A stretch of 45,434 nt of DNA from DASPTT01 sp035623275. Its GTDB lineage: Bacteria > Actinomycetota > Acidimicrobiia > Acidimicrobiales > UBA8190. Every line of letters begins with the position of its first letter. Within the stretch, counting starts at the first letter, position 1. The notes below the pieces were generated by a model. That model was not told the origin of the DNA. It did no database searches and saw nothing but the letters and a program-made list of their open reading frames with translations. The DNA is taken from NCBI GenBank assembly GCA_035623275.1, contig DASPTT010000001.1, positions 1 to 45,434 of the forward strand, read 5' to 3'. Below, one piece after another: positions 39,570 to 45,434 of this stretch. The position numbers and the translations under genes are program-made.

Positions 39570-39587
39570 GGTCCCGGTGGCGGGACC
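39570..39587 (+). terminator. Stem-loop after the PfkB gene
   Basis: GGTCCCG, GTGG, CGGGACC: a perfect 7-bp stem with a 4-base loop, 4 bp after the stop at 39565. No T-run follows. It would separate the kinase from the MMPL gene. Confidence 0.55.
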
Positions 39588-39656
39588 ATCGGCCCTGCCT
39601 CGGTGCCCCGCCGCGTGGCACCGTGCCCCTGAGAGCGTGCTGACGGAGGGACCACG

Positions 39657-41765
39657 GTGGCCGTGGCCGATCGGGTGACCGGAACGATCGTCGGACGGCG
39701 TACGAAGTACCTGGTCCTCGTGTTCTGGGTGCTCGTGATGGCCATGGCCATGCCGCTCGCCTCCAAGCTGTCGGGGGCCGAGAGCAACGAGACCAAGCAG
39801 TGGTTGCCGGCCGGCGCGGAGTCGACCAAGGTGCTCGACCTCCAGACGTCCTTCCAGTCGCCGAACCTCATCCCCGCGGTGGTCGTCTACGAGCGCCCGG
39901 GCGGCCTCACGGCGGCGGACCGGGCCAAGGTGACCGACGACGCGGACCGCTTCGGCGCGGTGGCGACGATCGACGGCGCGGTGGGCGCGCCCGTCATGTC
40001 GCAGGACGGGCGGGCCGCCGAGGTGGTCATCCCCTTCGACCTCGGGCCCAACGGCTGGCACCAGGCCCCCGGTGTGGTCGCGCGGCTGCGGACGATCGCC
40101 CAGGGGCAGCCCGGCCTCGCCGTCCACGTGACGGGGCCGCTGGGCTACGCCGCGGCGTCGTCGGACGTGTTCAAGGGCATCGACACCACCCTGCTCTACG
40201 GGACGATGCTCGTCGTGGTCGTCATCCTCCTCATCACCTACCGCAGCCCGATGCTCTGGCTGCTCCCGGTCATCTCCGCCGGGGTGGCGCTGACCACGGC
40301 CGAGGCCGTCGTCTACCTGCTCGCCCGCCACGCCGCCCTGACCGTCAACGCAATGAGCGCCGGCATCCTCACGGTCCTCGTCTTCGGCGCCGGCACGGAC
40401 TACGCGCTGTTGCTCGTCGCCCGCTACCGCGAGGAGCTCCGGCTGCACGAGGACCGCCATCGGGCGATGGCGAGCGCGCTGCGGCGGGCGTCTCCAGCCA
40501 TCATCGCCAGCGCCGGCACCGTCATCCTCGGCCTGCTCTGCCTGGTGTTCTCGGAGTCGAACTCGAGCAAGGGGCTCGGCCCGGTGGCCGCCATCGGCGT
40601 GGGCGTCGGGCTGCTGACCATGCTCACCCTCCTCCCCGCGCTGCTCGTCACCGTGGGCCGCTGGGTGTTCTGGCCGTTCCAGCCGCGCTTCGGCTCTCCC
40701 GAGCCGACGGTGACGGGACCGTGGGCGCGCGTCGGGCACCGCATCGCCCGCCGTCCCCGGCTCGTGTGGATGGCCACCGCCCTGGGCCTGTGCGTCATGG
40801 CCTCGGGCATCACGCTGCTGCACGCCAACGGGTTGACGAACGCGCAGTCCTACCGCGGCACCCCCGACGCCGTGGTCGGCGAGACGGTCGTGGCGCAGCA
40901 CTTCCCCGCCGGCGTCGGGAGCCCCGTGATCGTGGTGGCCGACGCCCGATCGGGCGGGGCGGTGGCACGGACCTTCGCCTCCACGCCCGGCATCGAGGCC
41001 GTGAGCCCGCCCCTGACCGTGGGCGACAAGACGTTCCTCCAGGGGACGCTGGCCGTGCCCCCGGACAGCACCGCCGCCAACCACGTCGTCGACCAGCTGC
41101 GCGCCCGGCTCCGGGCCATCCCGGGCTCGGCCGCCATGGTCGGCGGCAACACGGCCATCAACCTCGACGTGGAGCGGGCGGCCGCCCATGACCGCAACCT
41201 CATCATCCCCATCGTCCTCGTCGTGGTCTTCCTCATCCTGGCGGTGCTGCTGCGGGCGCTGCTCGCACCGCTGCTCCTGATCGCCACCGTGGTGCTCTCG
41301 CTGCTGGCGGCCATCGGCTTCAGCGCCTTCGTGTACGTCCACGTGTTCGGCTTCGCCGGTGCCGACACCGCCCTGCCCCTGTACACGTTCGTGTTCCTGG
41401 TGGCGCTGGGCATCGACTACAACATCTTCCTCATGTCGCGCGTGCGCGAGGAGTCCAAGCGGTTGGGGACGCGCCTGGGCTCGCTGAAGGCGCTGGCGGC
41501 GACGGGCGGGGTCATCACCTCGGCCGGCTTCGTGCTGGCGGGGACCTTCGTCATGCTGGCCACGCTGCCGCTCACCACCTTCACCGAGATCGGCTTCGCG
41601 GTCGCCTTCGGGGTGCTGCTCGACACCATCGTGGTCCGCTCCGTGCTGGTCACGGCGCTGAACCTCGAGCTCGGCGACCGGATCTGGTGGCCGAGCCGCC
41701 TCCGGCGGGGGCCGCCCGTGCCGACCGAGCCGGTCGAGACGCCCGAGCTCGTGCGCACACCCTGA
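39657..41765 (+). CDS. MMPL-family RND transporter
   Basis: A 702-residue transporter with 11-12 helices in two repeats, each with one helix, a large outer domain and five helices. The first helix (YLVLVFWVLVMAMAMPLASK) is followed by the first outer domain. The proton-relay Asp-Tyr pairs are visible in GAGTDYALLLVARYREEL and its repeat GIDYNIFLMSRVREES. MMPL proteins export lipids, glycolipids or drugs using proton flow; mycobacterial members carry cell-envelope lipids. The length is on the short side for the family but complete. The GTG start has GGAGGG about eight bases upstream. Confidence 0.95.
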   Translation: MAVADRVTGTIVGRRTKYLVLVFWVLVMAMAMPLASKLSGAESNETKQWLPAGAESTKVLDLQTSFQSPNLIPAVVVYERPGGLTAADRAKVTDDADRFGAVATIDGAVGAPVMSQDGRAAEVVIPFDLGPNGWHQAPGVVARLRTIAQGQPGLAVHVTGPLGYAAASSDVFKGIDTTLLYGTMLVVVVILLITYRSPMLWLLPVISAGVALTTAEAVVYLLARHAALTVNAMSAGILTVLVFGAGTDYALLLVARYREELRLHEDRHRAMASALRRASPAIIASAGTVILGLLCLVFSESNSSKGLGPVAAIGVGVGLLTMLTLLPALLVTVGRWVFWPFQPRFGSPEPTVTGPWARVGHRIARRPRLVWMATALGLCVMASGITLLHANGLTNAQSYRGTPDAVVGETVVAQHFPAGVGSPVIVVADARSGGAVARTFASTPGIEAVSPPLTVGDKTFLQGTLAVPPDSTAANHVVDQLRARLRAIPGSAAMVGGNTAINLDVERAAAHDRNLIIPIVLVVVFLILAVLLRALLAPLLLIATVVLSLLAAIGFSAFVYVHVFGFAGADTALPLYTFVFLVALGIDYNIFLMSRVREESKRLGTRLGSLKALAATGGVITSAGFVLAGTFVMLATLPLTTFTEIGFAVAFGVLLDTIVVRSVLVTALNLELGDRIWWPSRLRRGPPVPTEPVETPELVRTP

Positions 41766-41992
41766 AGGCGCCGTCGGGGCCCGGCGGAGCAGCCGTTGGC
41801 GGCCGCCCACGCCCGGGCGATCGCCTCGATGCCGATCGCGCGTCCTGGCCCACGGTGCCCTCGGCCGCCGCGTCGTCCCCTCGTCGGACGGGTGCGTGGA
41901 CGGGCTCGGGATCCGGCACGGCGCCAGCCTGCCACGGGCGTGCCGACGAGGAGCGGGCGAGCACGCCCGACGGCAACGGGCAAGGATGGGGC

Positions 41993-42520
41993 ATGGCCGA
42001 ATTCCTGAGCGATGTCGAGACCCTTCGGGCCCGCGCCCGAAAGCAGATCGAAGAGGGGCCCATCACCGAGTCCTACGGCGCCGACCGGACCCGCGTGATC
42101 GCGGTGCTCAACGAGGCGCTGGCCACGGAGCTCGTGTGCATCCTGCGCTACAAGCGCCACTACTTCATGGCCGAGGGCATCGACGCCGCCAACGCCGCCG
42201 CGGAGTTCCTCCAGCACGCCACCGACGAACAGGGCCACGCGGACAGGATCGCCGCTCGGATCGTGCAGTTGCAGGGCGAGCCGAACTTCGATCCCACGGG
42301 GCTGGCCACCCGCAGCCACGCCGAGTACGTCGAGGGCGACAACCTCATCGAGATGATCAAGGAGGACCTCGTCGCGGAGCGGGTGGCGATCGAGTCCTAC
42401 AACGAGATCATCCGGTGGCTCGGTGACAAGGACGTGACCACCCGCCGGCTCGTCGAGGACATCCTGGCCGTGGAGGAGGAGCACGCGGACGACCTCCTCA
42501 CCCTCCTGCAGTCCCAATAG
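41993..42520 (+). CDS. Ferritin-like (bacterioferritin-type) di-iron protein
   Basis: A 175-residue four-helix-bundle protein. Helix A has LNEALATELVCILRYKRHYF with E46, helix B has HATDEQGHADRI (ExxH), helix C has EDLVAERVAIESYNEIIRW, and helix D has AVEEEHADDLLTLL (ExxH). This E...ExxH...E...ExxH set can bind a di-iron centre, so iron storage or peroxide detoxification is likely. AAGGA lies six bases before the ATG. The upstream 227 bp (41766-41992) have no gene that I can support. It converges with PolX, 26 bp apart, and both genes fit oxidative-damage defence. Confidence 0.9.
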   Translation: MAEFLSDVETLRARARKQIEEGPITESYGADRTRVIAVLNEALATELVCILRYKRHYFMAEGIDAANAAAEFLQHATDEQGHADRIAARIVQLQGEPNFDPTGLATRSHAEYVEGDNLIEMIKEDLVAERVAIESYNEIIRWLGDKDVTTRRLVEDILAVEEEHADDLLTLLQSQ

Positions 42521-42546
42521 CCCCGGCCCGACCGGCAACGCCGCGC

Positions 42547-44298
42547 TCACGCGGCGCCGTGGCGGGTCGGCTGGCGCCCGGAGTGGCCCTTGGCCAGGAA
42601 CCGCCTGAGCTTGGTCAGCGGCCAGGTGTTGACGACCGACGCGGGATCGACCCAGCCCCGCTGGGCAGTGGCCACGCCGAATCGGATGTTGTCGAGGTGG
42701 CGCGTCGAGTGGGCGTCGGTCGACACGGCGAAGACCACGCCGCGCTCGTGGGCCAGGCGGGCCAGCTCGTCGCTGAGGTCGAGCCGGTCGGGGAAGGAGT
42801 TGATCTCCAGGGCCGTCCCGTTGCGCGCCGCGGCGTCGAAGACGGCCGGCACGTCGAACTCGACACCGGCCCGGTGGCCGATGCTGCGGGCCGTCGGGTG
42901 CCCGATGATGTTCACCGCCGGGTGCTCGATGGCGGCGATCAGCCGCCGCGTCATGTCCTCGCGTGACATCTGGAACCCCGAGTGGATCGAGGCGACGAGC
43001 ACGTCGAAGCCGGAGAGGAAGCCCGCATCCCAGTCGACGGACCCGTCGGCCTGGATGTTGAGCTCCGACCCGTGGAACAGGGCGATGCCGTCCTTCTTCT
43101 CGAGGGCGCGCAGGCGCTTGCGCTGCTCGAGCGCCTTCGCCGCGGTCATGCGCTCCATGTAGAGCAGGGGCGCGTGGTCGGTGATGGCCAGGTAGCGGTA
43201 GCGGCGCGCCTTGGCCGCAGCCACCATGTCCTCGAGCGAGGCAAGCCCGTCGGTGAGGTCGGTGTGGACGTGCAGGTCGCCGCGGATGTCGCTGACCTCG
43301 ACCACGTGCGGGAGCTTCCCCTCGGCGGCGGCCTCGATCTCTCCCCGGTCCTCGCGCAGCGTCGGCGGGATCCACACCATGCCGAGCCGCTCGTAGACCT
43401 CTGCCTCGGTGGCCGCGGCGAGGACCGTGCCGTCGTCGATCCGCTCGAGCCCGTACTCGGAGAGCTTGAGGCCGTGGCGTGCCGCGATGGTGCGCAGGTG
43501 GATGTTGTGGCCCTTCGACCCGGTGAAGTACATGAGCGCCGCGCCCCACACCTCGGGGGCCACGACCCGCAGGTCCACGTGCACGCCCTTGGTGGTCAGT
43601 GCGACCGCTTTGGTGGGCCCGCGCATGGGGACCTCGGCCACGGGGTCGAGGCCCGCCAGCGCGCCGGTCACGGTCTCGGGGTCCGAGGACGCCACGAGCA
43701 GGTCGATGTCGCCGATGGTCTCGCACATGCGCCGCAGCGACCCCGCGTACTGCGCCTCGACCACCCCCGGCAGCCGGCGCAAGGCGGCGACGAGGTCCTC
43801 GGCCACGTCCAGGGCGACGCTGAGCAGCATGCGCCCACCCGCCTGCTGCGCCTGCTCGATGGCCCGGCGCAGGTTCGCCTCGCTGGTCGCGCCCCATCCC
43901 CGCAGCTCACGGAGCCGCTCGTCGTGCAGGGCGTCGAGCAGCTCGGTCATCGACGCGATGCCCAACGCCTCGTAGACCTGCCGGGCCCGCTTGGGGCCGA
44001 GGCCGGGCACGTCCAACAGCGAGCGCAACCCGGCGGGGACGGTGGCCCGCAGCTCGTCGAGCTCGTCGATGCGCCCCGTCTCACGCAGCGATCGGATCTT
44101 GGCGGCGATGTGCGACCCCACCGAGGGGATCTGCTCGAGCCCGGCCTCGTCGAGGTCCTCGATGTCGAGGGGGTATTCCCGCACGGCGCGGGCGGCCTTC
44201 TCGTAGGCCCGCACCTTGAAGTCCTCGCCACCGATGATCGACAGCAGGTCGGCGAACTCGGTCAGGGCCTCTGCGGCCTCGTCGTTGGAACGGGCCAT
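42547..44298 (-). CDS. polX: DNA polymerase/3'-5' exonuclease PolX
   Basis: A 583-residue family X DNA polymerase with a PHP domain, used in gap-filling base-excision repair. Two helix-hairpin-helix segments (QIPSVGSHIAAKI and DVPGLGPKRARQVYEAL) bind DNA. The polymerase metal site has D197 and D199 in ETIGDIDLLV and D242 in VHVDLRVV. The C-terminal PHP domain (about 338-560) starts GDLHVHTDLTDG, with H343 and H345, and continues with AITDHAPLL, HGSELNI and VSTDAHSTRHLDNI, giving the metal-dependent 3'-5' exonuclease. The length is typical. GGAGGT directly abuts the ATG, which is too close for a normal ribosome binding site. Confidence 0.96.
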   Translation of the reverse strand: MARSNDEAAEALTEFADLLSIIGGEDFKVRAYEKAARAVREYPLDIEDLDEAGLEQIPSVGSHIAAKIRSLRETGRIDELDELRATVPAGLRSLLDVPGLGPKRARQVYEALGIASMTELLDALHDERLRELRGWGATSEANLRRAIEQAQQAGGRMLLSVALDVAEDLVAALRRLPGVVEAQYAGSLRRMCETIGDIDLLVASSDPETVTGALAGLDPVAEVPMRGPTKAVALTTKGVHVDLRVVAPEVWGAALMYFTGSKGHNIHLRTIAARHGLKLSEYGLERIDDGTVLAAATEAEVYERLGMVWIPPTLREDRGEIEAAAEGKLPHVVEVSDIRGDLHVHTDLTDGLASLEDMVAAAKARRYRYLAITDHAPLLYMERMTAAKALEQRKRLRALEKKDGIALFHGSELNIQADGSVDWDAGFLSGFDVLVASIHSGFQMSREDMTRRLIAAIEHPAVNIIGHPTARSIGHRAGVEFDVPAVFDAAARNGTALEINSFPDRLDLSDELARLAHERGVVFAVSTDAHSTRHLDNIRFGVATAQRGWVDPASVVNTWPLTKLRRFLAKGHSGRQPTRHGAA

Positions 44299-44451
44299 AC
44301 CTCCATGCTCGGGGGGCGCACCCGGTCCGGGCAGGGTCGAAGGTCAGAACCGACGCGCAGGCCCCGCTCGAAGCCTTTCGCCTCTGCCCGGCCGGTCCGG
44401 GGCGGCGGACCATGGGTGCGACAGAGCCGAGGTCGACACCGGAGGTGGCCG

Positions 44452-44628
44452 ATGACCCCCTGGATCCGCCAACCACCGCCCATCCCGCCCGAACCGCCGC
44501 CACTGCCCCCCGAGCCGGTCCCCCCACCCGAACCCCCGCCGCCGCCGGTGCCCCCCACACCGCCCCCGATGCCGCCCGAGCCACCGCCGCTTCCGGTGCC
44601 CCCGGAGCCGCTGCGTCCACCCTGGTGA
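44452..44628 (+). CDS. 58-residue proline-rich peptide
   Basis: A small frame starting MTPWIRQPPP and ending EPLRPPW, with 36 prolines in 58 residues, mostly PPP/PPE/PPV runs. GGAGG lies six bases before the ATG, the best ribosome binding site among the small frames here, which argues for real translation. Such runs would stall ribosomes without elongation factor P. There is no signal peptide or hydrophobic segment. It could also be simple GC-rich sequence with a chance start, since the opposite strand is equally low-complexity (Gly/Ser-rich). Confidence 0.45.
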   Translation: MTPWIRQPPPIPPEPPPLPPEPVPPPEPPPPPVPPTPPPMPPEPPPLPVPPEPLRPPW

Positions 44629-44648
44629 CGCGTCTCGGTGGTGGGTCC

Positions 44649-45251
44649 TCAGCGGTCGGGGCCGCCCGGCGTGCAGACCGTGTCCCGCAGCCAGTCCCAG
44701 AGCAGGTCGTTGCGGCCCCAACGGGGGTCGATGACCGTGGCCTGCCAGGCCCCGAGCAGGGCCTCGACGGCGTCGCGGTGGCACGCCGGCCCGTAGAACT
44801 CCCGGATGTCCTCCGGTCGCATCTCGGCGCCGGCCCACGTGCCCGCCACCCCCTCCGAGTAGCTGATGGGGATCCGCAGGCCGTCGAGGCGGCCGCCGGG
44901 TGGATAGACGAGGCAGACCAGGTCCGTGCCGAGCGACGCGTCCGGGAGCCGCCGCAGGAGCAGCTCCGACCCGAAGCCGCTGACCGCGGCGCGCTGGCGG
45001 CCGGTGCCGGACGCGAGCGCCATGCCGGACTGGGAGTAGTGGGTCACGAACCCGGCGCGGTTGAGCGCGGCCAGGACCGGCACCAGGGGCTCCGTCTCGG
45101 CGTCGGGACGCGTCCCCTCCCATGCCGGCTGGTGCGGGATCGTCCCCTCCAGCCAGCGGGCGGTCAGCTCGCCCAGCTCGCCCAGGGTGTGCGCGTGCGC
45201 CCAGTCGAGCGCTTCGTCAGGTCCTCCCGGAGCACGGTCCACGTCTGCCAC
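44649..45251 (-). CDS. DUF6919-like protein
   Basis: A ~200-residue protein with the pattern seen in actinobacterial DUF6919: HTLGELGELTARWLEGTI, PVLAALNRAGFVTHYSQSGM and GRQRAAVSGFGSELLL, followed by LRIPISYSEGVAGTWAG and CHRDAVEALLGAWQATVIDP. The function is unknown. I chose GTG at 45249-45251 because TACGAT (45265-45260) lies 8 bp upstream, matching the leaderless layout of other genes here. GTG at 45252 or 45240 is also possible. It diverges from the partial gene at the right edge, and the two share about 40 bp of control region. Confidence 0.65.
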   Translation of the reverse strand: MADVDRAPGGPDEALDWAHAHTLGELGELTARWLEGTIPHQPAWEGTRPDAETEPLVPVLAALNRAGFVTHYSQSGMALASGTGRQRAAVSGFGSELLLRRLPDASLGTDLVCLVYPPGGRLDGLRIPISYSEGVAGTWAGAEMRPEDIREFYGPACHRDAVEALLGAWQATVIDPRWGRNDLLWDWLRDTVCTPGGPDR

Positions 45252-45259
45252 CACCTCGC

Positions 45260-45265
45260 ATCGTA
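45260..45265 (-). promoter_or_regulatory. -10 box TACGAT before the DUF6919-like gene
   Basis: TACGAT on the minus strand is followed by 5 bp and 8 bp to two adjacent GTG codons. There is no ribosome binding site in between, so the transcript may be leaderless. Confidence 0.4.
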
Positions 45266-45288
45266 CGTTCGGCGGCGCCGACACAGAA

Positions 45289-45434
45289 GTGGCCCGCGCC
45301 GCCGTGGCCACGTGGCGCGACGCTGACGTCATGGGCCCGGCGGGAAGCTGGCCGGCCACAGCCGACGAGCTCATCGAGGCGCAGGAGGCCCTCGGCCGAC
45401 AGGTGGACGCCGCCACCCGCGCCGCACCCTGGCG
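45289..45434 (+). CDS. Partial gene at right edge, possibly endonuclease V-like
   Basis: An open frame that runs off the window, with possible starts GTG 45289, GTG 45304 or ATG 45331. It reads GPAGSWPATADELIEAQEAL then GRQVDAATRAAPW. A WP followed by an LIxxQxxL helix and APW is reminiscent of the N-terminus of actinobacterial endonuclease V-like proteins, but fewer than 50 residues are visible and no catalytic residues are reached. The identity is therefore tentative. Confidence 0.35.
   Translation, partial: MARAAVATWRDADVMGPAGSWPATADELIEAQEALGRQVDAATRAAPW

Noticed and set aside
39270..41810. Long minus-strand frame opposite MMPL
   Set aside because: Antisense shadow; rich in His, Gln, Glu and Gly as expected from reverse reading of high-GC codons.
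41766..41992. Possible small gene before the ferritin-like gene
   Set aside because: Frames on both strands are Arg/Ala/Pro-rich, without family similarity or a convincing start; I treat it as non-coding.
44262..44558. Gly/Ser-rich minus-strand frame opposite the proline-rich peptide
   Set aside because: It has no ribosome binding site and simply mirrors CCN-rich DNA; the plus-strand frame has a strong SD.
1..45434. Defence island, prophage, integron or transposon
   Set aside because: No integrase, transposase, terminase, nuclease-helicase or toxin-antitoxin genes, no direct-repeat borders, and base composition looks even across the window.

Overview
The window is a high-GC, tightly packed piece of bacterial chromosome. 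The gene content points to an actinomycete-type bacterium (Actinomycetota): F420-linked enzymes (an LLM-class oxidoreductase and two deazaflavin-dependent nitroreductase-family genes), a wax ester synthase/DGAT, an AtsA-like sulfatase, a GH65 phosphorylase beside a beta-phosphoglucomutase, a PASTA-less Ser/Thr kinase, frequent GTG starts and several probably leaderless genes. I lean towards an Acidimicrobiia-like lineage, but that is inference. There is no rRNA, tRNA, CRISPR array, prophage or insertion sequence. No spacer between genes exceeds about 260 bp, so there is no large empty stretch.

Layout. 1-5.2 kb: edge of a nitroreductase-family gene, divergent sulfatase, Nudix hydrolase, COG4705 membrane protein and a Gfo/Idh/MocA oxidoreductase. 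5.3-9.8 kb: beta-propeller-like lipoprotein, Ser/Thr kinase and a secreted coiled-coil protein with a catalytically dead M23 domain (envelope and signalling). 9.8-11.4 kb: cyclic-nucleotide-binding protein and a membrane diguanylate cyclase, divergent around a dyad. 11.5-14.4 kb: two divergent GT-C-like membrane glycosyltransferases. 14.5-16.8 kb: minus-strand operon of dienelactone hydrolase, DUF6295, a PhyH fragment and an aldo/keto reductase, joined by GTGA overlaps. 16.9-24.4 kb: MFS exporter, serine hydrolase, GH65 phosphorylase with a dead HAD domain, universal stress protein, and a convergent beta-phosphoglucomutase. The phosphorylase and mutase can together turn an alpha-glucosyl disaccharide plus phosphate into glucose-6-phosphate.

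24.4-31.8 kb: LLM oxidoreductase, PadR regulator with a small membrane protein, VOC protein, sulfotransferase, nitroreductase-family protein, EthD protein, alpha/beta hydrolase, WS/DGAT and a His-rich stress-type protein. 31.8-39.6 kb: hypothetical protein, SDR, a secreted lysozyme-like/coiled-coil protein, a hydrolase gene remnant, an FAD amine oxidase-type enzyme, a secreted SGNH hydrolase, a DoxX-Rieske fusion and a PfkB kinase. 39.6-45.4 kb: MMPL transporter, ferritin-like protein, PolX, a 58-residue proline-rich peptide, a DUF6919-like protein and the start of an unidentified gene.

The most unusual items are the GH65 enzyme with every HAD catalytic motif lost, the DoxX-Rieske fusion, the lysozyme-like/coiled-coil secreted protein, the translationally coupled PhyH fragment, and a recurrent TAnnnT box 5-9 bp before start codons that lack a ribosome binding site. 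I found no clear multi-gene defence or mobile system.
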